A stretch of DNA of 40,500 bases, taken from NCBI RefSeq assembly GCF_028446585.1, contig NZ_JAPFQL010000022.1:1-40500 (forward strand), given 5' to 3'. This DNA comes from Intrasporangium calvum. Lineage in GTDB: Bacteria; Actinomycetota; Actinomycetes; Actinomycetales; Dermatophilaceae. The number at the start of each line of letters is the position of its first letter. Within the stretch, counting starts at the first letter, position 1. Below are positions 27,045 to 36,100 of this stretch, one piece after another. A model generated the notes under the pieces. It was not told where the DNA came from, searched no databases, and saw only the letters and a list, made by a program, of their open reading frames with translations. The position numbers and the translations under genes are program-made.

Positions 27045-27854
27045 TCAGACCATTTCTCTCAGGAGACGCTCCAGCGTCTGGGCCACGCCGTCGTCGTCGT
27101 TGGACGGGCAGATGCGGTCGGCAACGGCCTGCACCTCTGGGTGGGCGTTCGCGACGGCCCAGCCCACCCCGGCCCACCGGATCATCGGCACGTCGTTGGG
27201 CATGTCCCCGAAGGCCCACACGTGCTCGGCTCGGATCCCGAGGCGGCCCGACCAGCGCTCGAGCGCGGCCGCTTTCGTGACCCCCGCGGCGTTGATCTCG
27301 GCGAGTCCTCCGGCGCCCGAGAACGCCACGTGGGCACGGTCACCGACCACGGCCATGGCCCGCTCCAAGAAGTCATCGTCGGGGAGCGTCGCCGACTTGG
27401 CGAGCAGCTTGCCGACCGGCTCGCCGTCCAGGTCGTCGATCGGTGCCTCCACCGCATCATCCGGCACGGCGTGGGACGGATCGTGCGGGAAGGCCGACTC
27501 GAACCACAGTCCACCCCCGCGCTCAGCGGCGAAAGCGACGTCGGGCACCGCTCGGCGCAGGTCGGCCACGATGTCGCGGACCACGGCGTGCTCGAAGCCG
27601 GAGCTGCTGACGACGGTCCTCGCAGCGACGTCGTAGACGAAGGCACCATTGCCGCAGATGGCGGTGCCGTGACCACCCACGGCCGAGGCGAGCTCGTCGA
27701 GCCAGCGCGGCGGGCGCGCCGTCACGAAGACGACCTCGATGCCGGCCTCTTCCGTTGCGGCAAGAACAGCGCCGGTCCGACGAGAGAGCGTCCCGTCGGA
27801 CCGGAGCAGCGTGCCGTCGAGGTCGGTCGCGATCAGACGAGGCGCGTCATCCAC
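27045..27854 (-). CDS. Cof-type HAD-IIB phosphatase
   Basis: This is a 269-residue haloacid-dehalogenase-superfamily hydrolase. Motif I DLDGTLL (residues 11-17) carries the nucleophilic Asp, threonine of motif II follows in FVTARPPRW, Lys of motif III is in VTKAAALERW, and motif IV reads AFGDMPNDVPMI. This is the Cof/YbiV subgroup that acts on sugar phosphates or FMN-like substrates. The start overlaps the last 22 bases of ilvE, so it is cotranscribed with it, although no pathway link is obvious. The 3' end lies about 100 bases from the permease start. A weak ATGGT...ACCAT inverted repeat overlaps its stop (27034-27053). Confidence 0.88.
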   Translation of the reverse strand: MDDAPRLIATDLDGTLLRSDGTLSRRTGAVLAATEEAGIEVVFVTARPPRWLDELASAVGGHGTAICGNGAFVYDVAARTVVSSSGFEHAVVRDIVADLRRAVPDVAFAAERGGGLWFESAFPHDPSHAVPDDAVEAPIDDLDGEPVGKLLAKSATLPDDDFLERAMAVVGDRAHVAFSGAGGLAEINAAGVTKAAALERWSGRLGIRAEHVWAFGDMPNDVPMIRWAGVGWAVANAHPEVQAVADRICPSNDDDGVAQTLERLLREMV

Positions 27855-28927
27855 CCGTGTGAGTCCTCGGCCCGGCCGTACTGGATGTCGAGCAGCCGGT
27901 TGCGGATGGCCGTGGCGACCTTGTCCTCGTGGCCGTCGCGGCGGTGGTCGACCGAGCCGCCGTCCCAGCGCAGCTCACCGACAGGGGTGACGACGGCCGC
28001 GGTGCCACAGGCGAAGATCTCGACGATGTCGCCGGACGCCGCCCCTTCCTTCCACTCGTCGATGCGGATGCGCCGCTCCTCCGGCTCGAGGTCGAGCTCC
28101 TTGGCGAGCTCGAGGATCGAGGCCCGGGTGACGCCCTCGAGGATCGTCCCCGTCAGCTCCGGCGTGACGATCTTGCCGTCCTTCGTCACGAAGAACAGGT
28201 TCATCCCCCCGAGCTCCTCGATGTAGGTGTGCGTCGACGAGTCGAGGAAGACGGCCTGGTCGCAGCCGTGCTCGGCGCCCTCGAGCTGCCCCGCAAGGGA
28301 GGAGGCATAGTTGCCGCCGCACTTCGCGGCGCCGGTGCCGCCCGCTCCGGCGCGAGCGTAGGACGTCGAGATCCACAGGGTCACCGGCTTGAGGCCCCCG
28401 GTGAAGTAGGCGCCGGCCGGCGAGGCGATCACGGAGTAGGTGACCCGCTGGGCGGGGCGGACGCCGAGGAAGGCCTCCGACGCGAACATGAAGGGGCGCA
28501 GGTAGAGGCTCTTCTCCCCGTCCGGTCCCGGCACCCACTCCTGGTCGACGGCGACGAGCTGGCGCAGCGACTCGATGAAGTCGGCCTCGGGCAGCTCGGG
28601 CAGGGCCAGGCGCCGGGCCGAGCGGGCGAAGCGCGCGGCGTTGGCCTCGGGCCGGAACGTCCAGACGGACCCGTCCGCGTGCCGGTAGGCCTTCATGCCC
28701 TCGAAGATCTCCTGGGCGTAGTGCAGCACCGCCGCGGCCGGGTCGAGCTGGAACGGGCCATAGGGCTGCACACGAGCCCCGGTCCACCCGTCGGCCGCGC
28801 TCCACTCGATGACGACCATGTGGTCGGTGAAGGTCTTGCCGAAGCCCGGGTTCTCGTGGACCTGGGCGATGCGCTCGGACGGCGTGACGTCCTCGCGACG
28901 AGTGACCTCGAAGGACAACTGGGTCAT
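27833..28927 (-). CDS. ilvE: Branched-chain amino acid aminotransferase IlvE
   Basis: IlvE performs the last step of Leu, Ile and Val synthesis, transferring an amino group from glutamate. It is a 364-residue fold-type IV PLP enzyme of the longer type II class. It has QPYGPFQLDPAAAVLHYAQEIFEG, the PLP lysine in GTGAAKCGGNYASSL, EELGGMNLFFV and ACGTAAVVTPVG. ATG 28927 (MTQLSFEV) has AGGTTTGCC just upstream and is preferred to an ATG 54 bases earlier. It overlaps the HAD gene downstream. Upstream lies leuB on the same strand, separated by 87 bases. Confidence 0.95.
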   Translation of the reverse strand: MTQLSFEVTRREDVTPSERIAQVHENPGFGKTFTDHMVVIEWSAADGWTGARVQPYGPFQLDPAAAVLHYAQEIFEGMKAYRHADGSVWTFRPEANAARFARSARRLALPELPEADFIESLRQLVAVDQEWVPGPDGEKSLYLRPFMFASEAFLGVRPAQRVTYSVIASPAGAYFTGGLKPVTLWISTSYARAGAGGTGAAKCGGNYASSLAGQLEGAEHGCDQAVFLDSSTHTYIEELGGMNLFFVTKDGKIVTPELTGTILEGVTRASILELAKELDLEPEERRIRIDEWKEGAASGDIVEIFACGTAAVVTPVGELRWDGGSVDHRRDGHEDKVATAIRNRLLDIQYGRAEDSHGWMTRLV

Positions 28928-29014
28928 GGCAAACCTCCGTAGCGGCAAATCAGCAGTGATCCACTGCAGGCTATCGCCCACATGGTGAGACGGCGAAAGC
29001 GGGCGGGCGACGCC

Positions 29015-30061
29015 TCAGAGGCGGGCGGCGATGGCGTCGCCGACCTGTGCCGTGGAGCGGACGGCGTCACCGCGCTCGGCCAGGTCGGCGGCGACAGCGG
29101 CCTCGACCCGGCCGGCCGCGTCGACGAGTCCGAGGTGCGACAGGAGCATCGCCACGGAGAGCACGGCCGCCGTGGGGTCAGCCTTGCCCTGACCCGCGAT
29201 GTCGGGGGCCGAGCCGTGGACCGGCTCGAACATGCTCGGGGTCGTGCGTGCCGGGTTGATGTTGCCGGAGGCCGCCAGACCGATGCCACCGGCGATGGCA
29301 GCCGCGATGTCGGTGATGATGTCGCCGAAGAGGTTGTCGGTGACGATGACGTCGAACCGGCCCGGGTCGGTGGCCATGAAGATCGTTGCCGCGTCGACGT
29401 GCTGGTAGGCGGTCTCGACCTCGGGGAACTCCGCCGCGACCTCCTCCACCGTCCGCCGCCACAGGTGGCCGGCGTGGGTGAGGACGTTGTGCTTGTGCAC
29501 GAGCGTCAGGTGCTGGCGCGGACGGGCCTGGGCGCGGGCGAACGCGTCCCGGACCACGCGCTCGACACCGAAGCGGGTGTTGACGCTGACCTCGGTGGCG
29601 ATCTCGTTCGGCGTGCCGGTGCGGAGCGAACCACCGTTGCCGACGTAGGGCCCTTCGGTGCCCTCGCGGACGACGACGAAGTCGATGCCATCAGGAGCCA
29701 CGCGGGCGACGTCGAGCGGGCTGGCCACACCGGGGAACAGCTTGGCCGGGCGCAGGTTGACGAAGTGGTCGAGTGCGAACCGGATGGGCAGCAGCACCCC
29801 GCGCTCGAGGACACCGCTCGGCACCGAGGGGTCACCGATGGCGCCGAGCAGGATCGCGTCGTGGCCGCGGAGCTCCTCGAGGACCGAGTCGGGCAGCGTC
29901 TCGCCGGTGGCGTGCCAGCGGCGAGCGCCGAGGTCGTAGTCGGTCGTGGAGAACTTCGCTCCGCTGGCCGAGGTGGCCGCCTCGAGAACCTTCAGACCTT
30001 CCGCGACGACCTCGGGGCCGATCCCGTCGCCACCGACGACGGCGATCGAGTAGTCCTGCAT
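29015..30061 (-). CDS. leuB: 3-Isopropylmalate dehydrogenase LeuB
   Basis: LeuB oxidises and decarboxylates 3-isopropylmalate to 2-oxoisocaproate in leucine synthesis, and can also act on beta-methylmalate from the citramalate route. The 348-residue protein has the [11 protein letters not shown] start motif, [14 protein letters not shown] substrate region, [20 protein letters not shown] metal-binding loop and [20 protein letters not shown] cofactor motif. ATG 30061 is chosen because GAGGG lies 5-6 bases upstream. An ATG 30 bases earlier has poor spacing. No attenuator is visible in the 88 bases upstream. Confidence 0.95.
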   Translation of the reverse strand: MQDYSIAVVGGDGIGPEVVAEGLKVLEAATSASGAKFSTTDYDLGARRWHATGETLPDSVLEELRGHDAILLGAIGDPSVPSGVLERGVLLPIRFALDHFVNLRPAKLFPGVASPLDVARVAPDGIDFVVVREGTEGPYVGNGGSLRTGTPNEIATEVSVNTRFGVERVVRDAFARAQARPRQHLTLVHKHNVLTHAGHLWRRTVEEVAAEFPEVETAYQHVDAATIFMATDPGRFDVIVTDNLFGDIITDIAAAIAGGIGLAASGNINPARTTPSMFEPVHGSAPDIAGQGKADPTAAVLSVAMLLSHLGLVDAAGRVEAAVAADLAERGDAVRSTAQVGDAIAARL

Positions 30062-30149
30062 TTCACCCTCTGCACGCTGCGCTGCTGCCATGTCTCCAGC
30101 CTAGGGATCGTCTTGTGATGTGGAATGCACGTCTCAGTTCCTGACATGC

Positions 30150-30186
30150 CTGAGGCCCTCGCCCCACGAACGGGAGAGGGCCTCAG
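30150..30186 (-). terminator. Hairpin after the 26-codon ORF
   Basis: CTGAGGCCCTC and GAGGGCCTCAG form a perfect 11-pair stem with a 15-base loop, 17 bases past the small ORF stop. There is no T-run, so intrinsic termination may be weak, as is common in actinobacteria. It separates the small unit from leuB. Confidence 0.65.
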
Positions 30187-30202
30187 CTGGCGTCAGACCG
30201 AC

Positions 30203-30283
30203 TCAGTCGTCGGTGTGGCCCTGGTCGCGCAGGTCCATCGACTCCTGCAGCGCCTGGCGGGCGGCCTGGGCGTCTTCGCTCAT
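30203..30283 (-). CDS. Putative 26-residue acidic small protein
   Basis: The ORF reads MSEDAQAARQALQESMDLRD followed by QGHTDD. AAGGA lies 6-7 bases before the ATG. It is helical in pattern and rich in Gln, Asp and Glu, with no membrane segment. Support comes from the good ribosome site, the structured leader upstream and the hairpin immediately after. I recognise no family, and it is short enough to be chance. It may instead be a regulatory upstream ORF, though the next gene (leuB) lies beyond the hairpin. Confidence 0.45.
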   Translation of the reverse strand: MSEDAQAARQALQESMDLRDQGHTDD

Positions 30284-30314
30284 GGCTTCATCCTTAATAC
30301 ACGTCGAAGTGGGG

Positions 30315-30408
30315 GTTTCAGGGCTCGAGCCCGGGTGGGCGAGCCGTCAGCTGGGAGGGAACGCGGGATCACCGCGGCGAGGTAGCTGACTACTGAAACT
30401 CGCCGCGG
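30315..30408 (-). ncRNA. Candidate structured leader RNA (riboswitch-like)
   Basis: Four complementary segment pairs fall within 94 bases: 30399-30408 with 30372-30381 (ten pairs), 30393-30399 with 30315-30321 (GTTTCAG/CTGAAAC), 30384-30390 with 30346-30352 (GTCAGCT/AGCTGAC), and 30340-30345 with 30322-30327 (GGCTCG/CGAGCC). The two seven-base partners lie in the loop of the ten-pair hairpin. The RNA could therefore fold either as that hairpin or as a three-way junction, or combine them as a pseudoknot. It stands between a TTGACA box and a 26-codon ORF on the minus strand. I cannot match it to a known riboswitch class. Confidence 0.5.
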
Positions 30409-30436
30409 CTGGCAATGAGTACGACCTGCCGCGTCA

Positions 30437-30442
30437 TGTCAA
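30437..30442 (-). promoter_or_regulatory. -35 box for the structured-leader unit
   Basis: This is a perfect TTGACA on the minus strand. A TACTCA -10-like sequence follows 15 bases later, which is rather close, or CTCATT at 17. Transcription would start near 30410, at the edge of the self-complementary region. Confidence 0.4.
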
Positions 30443-30571
30443 TCACGGTACGCGCGGTTACTCAGAGGTACAGGGGGTTTCCAGAAAATGAGACGCCGTG
30501 CCCGGTATGTGACGCGAAGATCTCCTCCACGTGACCGACATCACGGGAGGCCGGACCGTCCCCAGACGCAG

Positions 30572-30626
30572 GTATGCCGCTGGGCTGGGTCCACGCGTGA
30601 CGCGCGGTCCCAGCCCAGCGGCATAC
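30572..30626. repeat. Head-to-head GTATGCCGCTGGGCT pair forming a hairpin after serA
   Basis: Two full copies face each other (30572-30586 and 30612-30626), extended to an 18-bp perfect stem with GGG/CCC and partial pairing further in. The pair lies 13 bases past the serA stop (30639) with no T-run. It probably acts as the serA terminator made from the repeat. Confidence 0.8.
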
Positions 30627-30638
30627 GGAACGGGTTGC

Positions 30639-32222
30639 TCAGTCCTGCAGGTTGATCACCGTGAACGACTTCGCGTCGACCGCCGCGGCGATCTCCCCCG
30701 CGAGCTGCGACGAAACCGCGCTGTCGACGTTGAGCACGCCGATGGCCTGGTCGGCCTGGCGCGAGACCTGCATGCCGCCGATGTTGATGTCGGAGTCGCC
30801 GAGGATCCGGCCGACGGCGCCGATGATGCCGGGGCGGTCGGAGTACTCGAAGACCAGCATGTGGTCGGACAGCGGGACCTCGAGGTCGTAGCCGTTGATG
30901 CCGACGAGCTTCTCGACCATCTTCGGGCCGGTCAGGGTGCCGGAGACACTGACGATCGTGCCGTCGCTCAGGGTGCCGCGCAGCGTCGTGACGTTGCGGA
31001 AGTCACCGGCCGCCGCATCGGTGAGCAGGCGGACCTGGCAGTCGCGCTGCTCGGCGAGCACCGGAGCATTGACGTAGGTCACCGGGTCCTCGACGACGTC
31101 GGTGAACAGGCCCTTGAGCGCGACGAGCTTCCACACGCTGACGTCGTGCTCGGTGATCTCGCCGCGGACCTCGACGTCGAGCTGCGCGGGGGTGGCACCC
31201 GCGACGGCGGTGAACACGCGACCGAGCTTCTCGACGAGGGGGATGCCGGGACGGACCTCCTCGGCGATGTAGCCGCTCGAGACGTTGACCGCGTCGGGGA
31301 CCAGCTCACCGGAGAGCGCGAGGCGCACCGACTTGGCGACCGAGATGCCCGCCTTCTCCTGGGCCTCCTCGGTCGAGGCGCCGAGGTGCGGGGTGACGAC
31401 GACCGACTCGTGCTCGAAGAGCGGCGACTCCGTGGTCGGCTCCGTGGCGAAGACGTCGATGCCGGCACCGGCGACGCGGCCCTCGGCCACGGCCCGGGCC
31501 AGGGCGGCCTCGTCGACGATGCCGCCGCGAGCGGCGTTGATGATGCGAACCGACGGCTTGACCTTGGAGAGGGCATCCTCACCGATGAGGCCGATCGTCT
31601 CGGGGGTCTTGGGCAGGTGCACCGTGATGAAGTCCGACTGGGCCAGCAGCTCGTCCAGGCCGACGAGCTGGGCGCCGACGAGACCGGCCTTCGCGGGCGA
31701 GGCGTAGGGGTCATAGGCGATGACCTTCATGCCGAAGCCCTTGAGTCGCTCGGCGACGAGGGCGCCGATGCGGCCGAGGCCGACGACACCGACGGTCTTG
31801 TCGAGCAGCTCGACGCCGGAGTACTTGCTGCGCTTCCAGGCGCCGCCCTTGAGGGCCTGGTTCGCCGGGGCGATGTTGCGCGCGGTCGCCAGCAGGAGGG
31901 CGATCGCGAGCTCCGCGGCGGACGTGATGTTGGAGGTCGGGGCGTTGACGACCATGACGCCCGCCTGAGTCGCCGCCTGGACGTCGACGTTGTCGAGGCC
32001 CACGCCGGCTCGGGCGATGACCTTGAGGCGCCGGCCCGCGCCGATCGCCTCGGCGTCCATCTTCGTCGCGGAACGGATGAGGACCGCGTCGACGTCCACC
32101 AGGGCCGGCAGGAGCTCGTCACGGTTGGCTCCGTCGCAGGTCCGGACCTCGAAGTCCGGGCCGAGTGCCTCGATCGTTGCGGGTGACAGCTCTTCGGCGA
32201 TGAGCACAACGGGCTTGGTCAC
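30639..32222 (-). CDS. serA: D-3-phosphoglycerate dehydrogenase SerA
   Basis: SerA starts serine synthesis by oxidising 3-phosphoglycerate with NAD. The 527-residue protein is the long actinobacterial form. It has a substrate domain, the nucleotide-binding GLGRIGALVAERL (about 148-160), catalytic Arg in NAARGGIVDE, catalytic His in HLGASTEEAQ, then an ASB intervening domain (about 315-450) and a C-terminal ACT domain (FEYSDRPGIIGAVGRILGD) that senses serine. The start is GTG 32222 with AAGGA eight bases upstream. A weak promoter may be TAGACT at 32300-32305 on the minus strand. Otherwise nothing is seen in 32223-32416. Confidence 0.96.
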   Translation of the reverse strand: MTKPVVLIAEELSPATIEALGPDFEVRTCDGANRDELLPALVDVDAVLIRSATKMDAEAIGAGRRLKVIARAGVGLDNVDVQAATQAGVMVVNAPTSNITSAAELAIALLLATARNIAPANQALKGGAWKRSKYSGVELLDKTVGVVGLGRIGALVAERLKGFGMKVIAYDPYASPAKAGLVGAQLVGLDELLAQSDFITVHLPKTPETIGLIGEDALSKVKPSVRIINAARGGIVDEAALARAVAEGRVAGAGIDVFATEPTTESPLFEHESVVVTPHLGASTEEAQEKAGISVAKSVRLALSGELVPDAVNVSSGYIAEEVRPGIPLVEKLGRVFTAVAGATPAQLDVEVRGEITEHDVSVWKLVALKGLFTDVVEDPVTYVNAPVLAEQRDCQVRLLTDAAAGDFRNVTTLRGTLSDGTIVSVSGTLTGPKMVEKLVGINGYDLEVPLSDHMLVFEYSDRPGIIGAVGRILGDSDINIGGMQVSRQADQAIGVLNVDSAVSSQLAGEIAAAVDAKSFTVINLQD

Positions 32223-32416
32223 AGAGGATCCTTTCGGGGCGGGTGCGCGGCCCGAGGAAGCACGCGGGCCAAGAGTGCGGCACCGCGGTGTGCCGGACGC
32301 AGTCTAGGCGCAGGTGACGGCCGGGGTCATCAGTCGTTACCAGCATGTGAACGCGTCCGTGGGTGACGCGTATCACTGCATGGTCCGCCCGTCCCGAATC
32401 GTGGACCCCGAGCAGG

Positions 32417-33655
32417 TCAGGCGAGGAGCGCCGCGCCCAGGTCCTCCCCGGCCCCTGCGCCCGGAAGCACCGCGTAGACGCCGCTACTGACCGGAGTCGT
32501 CCAGATGTTCAACAGGTCGGCCTCCGCCAGCCGCTGCTGGATCGGGACGAACTGCCGCACGGGATCGGCCTGGAACGACACGAACACCAGCCCGCTGTTG
32601 GACCGCTCCCCCGGGCCCGGTGCGTCGTCGTAGGAGTACGGCGCACGGAGGATCCGCTCGTGCGGTGCGAGGGGCATGGCTCGACGCATGTGCGAGACGG
32701 GATCGATGACGGGAAACCCCAGCGCGTCGGTGGCGGCGAGGTCCGGCACGTCCGACTCGACCCTCCCAGTCAGAGGTGCGCCCGTGGCGATGCGGCGACC
32801 GATGGCGTGCTCGCGGCCGGCGCGGTCGACCTCGTCCCACGTGTCGAGGTTCATCGCGATGCGCCGGATCACGAGCGACGTGCCACCCGCCAGACCCTGG
32901 GGCGCGGGCAGGCCGCCGGACCCGAGCCAGATGAGGCCATCCTCGGCTCCGCCGGTCGCCGGCTGGACCGTGCCGTCGACCTGGCCGAAGAGGTTGCGGA
33001 ACGGCATCCCGGGCCGCACCGCGGTCAGCGGCTCACGGAAGCCGCGCTGGACCCAGCGCTGCACCGCCAGCGGCTGCGCCCCCACGACGAGCCGGCGCTG
33101 TGCATGCGCCACGGCCACCGGTGAGTCGGCGCGGATCTGCAGGAGCAGGTCGGTCTGCGGCCAGTGCGGCTCGAAGCGATCGACCTCGAAGGGTGGCAGC
33201 GGCGCCAGCCAGGAGGGGCGGTCCGCCTCGAGACCGGCCGCGGCGTAGAAGCCCGGGCCCACCGCGACCGTCACGCTCAGCCGGGAGGGCACCGCGGCCA
33301 GCTCCGGCTCGAGGTCCGTGAGCGGGCCACGAGCCGCCATGAGCCGCTCGATGTCGTCGGTCCAGACCCGCAGGAGCCGGCGGCAGGTCTGCCTCGTGGC
33401 GCCCTTGGGCAGGTCGAGGCCGACGAAGGCCGCGAACGGCTGCGGCTCGTCGACCACTCCCGCCTGGTGGGGCCCCCGGAAGGGCAGCGTCGCGGGCCGT
33501 GCAGCCCGGCTGCCCTGGCCCGATGCCGGGCTGGCCGCATCCTGCCCGGCCGGACCAGGCCCCGACGCCGCGCGAGTCGCGGCCACTGCGGCCACTCCGA
33601 CGCCGCCGGCGAGCAGGCCGGTCCGCAGCACGGCCCTCCGCTCGACCCGGTCCAT
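32417..33655 (-). CDS. Tat-exported Dyp-type heme peroxidase
   Basis: This is a 412-residue Dyp-type peroxidase of the EfeB/TyfA class. The N-terminus MDRVERRAVLRTGLLAGGVG is a twin-arginine signal, so folded heme protein is exported. The GxxDG motif appears as FGQVDGTVQP, and the probable heme-ligand His is in SHMRRAMP near residue 300. The distal Arg region and C-terminal NIWTTPVSSGVYAVLPG fit the family. ATG 33655 shares one base with the stop of the copper-chaperone gene (TGATG), so the two are coupled. The neighbouring copper protein suggests a role in envelope metal or oxidative chemistry. Confidence 0.9.
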   Translation of the reverse strand: MDRVERRAVLRTGLLAGGVGVAAVAATRAASGPGPAGQDAASPASGQGSRAARPATLPFRGPHQAGVVDEPQPFAAFVGLDLPKGATRQTCRRLLRVWTDDIERLMAARGPLTDLEPELAAVPSRLSVTVAVGPGFYAAAGLEADRPSWLAPLPPFEVDRFEPHWPQTDLLLQIRADSPVAVAHAQRRLVVGAQPLAVQRWVQRGFREPLTAVRPGMPFRNLFGQVDGTVQPATGGAEDGLIWLGSGGLPAPQGLAGGTSLVIRRIAMNLDTWDEVDRAGREHAIGRRIATGAPLTGRVESDVPDLAATDALGFPVIDPVSHMRRAMPLAPHERILRAPYSYDDAPGPGERSNSGLVFVSFQADPVRQFVPIQQRLAEADLLNIWTTPVSSGVYAVLPGAGAGEDLGAALLA

Positions 33656-34221
33656 CAGTGGTCCTCGGGGACGTAGGTCTCCTCGGCCCCGGCGAAGGAC
33701 CGGACCGGGACCGTCCACGCCAGCTCCGCGCCGGCGCTCGTCGTCATGAAGAGGGAGACGTCGTCCCCGTTGACCAGTGGTGCGGCGAGACCGACCAGCA
33801 TGATGTGGTCGCCGCCGGGCGCCAGCTCGACCGAGCCACCAGCCGGCACGCTGAGGCCGTCCTTCTTCTGCACCATCTTCATCGAACCGTCGGGCTGCTT
33901 CGCCATCGTGTGCACCTGCACCTCGTCGGCGGACGCGCTCGAGCCTCCGATGATGGTGACCTCCCGCTCGGTGCCGTTGACCACGGTTCCGAAGACCGCG
34001 GTCATCCCGGAGCCGGCCTTGGCCCAGCCGGACTCGAGCGTGACGGAGCTGGGCAGGCTCGATCGGGAGGAGGACAACGACGCCGTCGAGGCGGGGTCAC
34101 CGGCAGCGCCGCAGGCGGGGACACCGAGGACGGCGAGGAGGGCCAGGCCCACCGCCGCAGGGCGCGCCGACCGGCGGCGATGACGGGGTGAGCAGGGCAT
34201 GGGCAGGGACGAGTGGGTCAT
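33655..34221 (-). CDS. PCu(A)C-type copper chaperone lipoprotein
   Basis: This 188-residue secreted protein has a basic N-terminus, a hydrophobic segment (AAVGLALLAVLGV) and a lipobox-like VPAC. The PCuAC (DUF461) domain shows the His/Met copper ligands in VQVHTM, GSMKMV and GDHIMLVGL, in the order of the H(M)x10M...HxM motif. It would hold Cu(I) outside the membrane and deliver it, for example to cytochrome oxidase. GAAGGA lies five bases before ATG 34221. It precedes and is coupled to the Dyp peroxidase; the multi-pass membrane gene lies 99 bases upstream. Confidence 0.9.
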   Translation of the reverse strand: MTHSSLPMPCSPRHRRRSARPAAVGLALLAVLGVPACGAAGDPASTASLSSSRSSLPSSVTLESGWAKAGSGMTAVFGTVVNGTEREVTIIGGSSASADEVQVHTMAKQPDGSMKMVQKKDGLSVPAGGSVELAPGGDHIMLVGLAAPLVNGDDVSLFMTTSAGAELAWTVPVRSFAGAEETYVPEDH

Positions 34222-34320
34222 GACGGTCCTTCGGGGTGGGGTCGGGCAGGCGTGATCTCGACGCGGCGCCTCAGCGCACGCGTCGGACGCCCCCAGGCGC
34301 GTCAGCGCCGAGGGCCGGGA

Positions 34321-34914
34321 TCAGGCAGGCACCGGGGGTCCACGCCCCGGGACGACCGCCACGTCGAGCCCGCGCAGGCTCGGACGCACGACGAAGGTGG
34401 CCCGCAGGTGCTCCACGACCGGAGGGGCGAGCCGCGGCAGGACGGGCACGGCGAGGTCGAGGACCTGCCACAGCAGGGCCTCGCCCCGGGCGAGCACCAC
34501 CGCGAGGACGACAGCAGCGCTGAGGTGCGCCACCGTCATCGCAGGCGTGCCGACGTGGCCGTTCATGGCCATGGCGGAGCCGGTGCAGTCGAGCAGCAGG
34601 TGGCCGTGCAGAGCCCCCGCGGGAGCGCAGCCGGTGCCCGCGGACAGCGACCCGACGGCAGCGTCCACGTAGCCGAGCACGGCATGCCCGGCGAACTGGC
34701 CCAGCGCGAGCGCAGGCAGCAGGTGCGGCACTCGGCGCTGCCGGGCCGAGCCGACCAGGGCGACCGGCCAGACCACGACGGCCAGCGCCGCCACCCCGAG
34801 GGCCGACACCGAGCCGCCCCCGAGAACGTGTCCGACCACGGTGAGCCCGGTCGCGACAGCGAGGAAGACGAACGCGCGCAGCGCTCGCATCCCTCCCCGG
34901 CCCGGATCCACCAT
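34321..34914 (-). CDS. Hypothetical membrane protein linked to copper handling
   Basis: This is a 197-residue protein with about four or five hydrophobic segments (starting RALRAFVFLAVATGLTVVGHVL). Conserved-looking His residues occur in GHAVLGYVD, LHGHLLLDCTG and NGHVGTPAMTVAHLSAAVVLA, some placed as metal ligands would be. I do not recognise a named family, but similar small membrane proteins sit beside PCuAC genes in actinobacteria. ATG 34914 has AGGA eight bases upstream and is preferred over starts 24 bases earlier or later. The tail after the last segment (about 40 residues) is Pro/Arg-rich. Confidence 0.7.
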   Translation of the reverse strand: MVDPGRGGMRALRAFVFLAVATGLTVVGHVLGGGSVSALGVAALAVVVWPVALVGSARQRRVPHLLPALALGQFAGHAVLGYVDAAVGSLSAGTGCAPAGALHGHLLLDCTGSAMAMNGHVGTPAMTVAHLSAAVVLAVVLARGEALLWQVLDLAVPVLPRLAPPVVEHLRATFVVRPSLRGLDVAVVPGRGPPVPA

Positions 34915-34954
34915 GGCGCCGATCCTACGTCTGCTCACCCGGCCGAGACGCGAC

Positions 34955-34995
34955 GGAGGGTATGCCGTGGGACCGAGCCCAGCGGCATACCCTCC
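34955..34995. repeat. Second head-to-head motif hairpin, after ilvC
   Basis: A perfect copy at 34976-34990 faces a degenerate one at 34960-34970 that lacks one base (GTATGCCG-TGGG). The outer GGAGGG/CCCTCC extends the stem. It lies 26 bases past the ilvC stop and 40 bases before the next gene, so it is probably the ilvBNC terminator. Confidence 0.75.
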
Positions 34996-35020
34996 ATGTC
35001 GTGCCTCGCCGAAGCGGGAC

Positions 35021-36100
<1,080 letters not shown>

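Noticed and set aside
27034-27053. ATGGT...ACCAT inverted repeat upstream of the permease as a FadR operator
   Set aside because: The half-sites are 10 bp apart instead of the close spacing usual for FadR-type operators, and the repeat overlaps the HAD stop codon.
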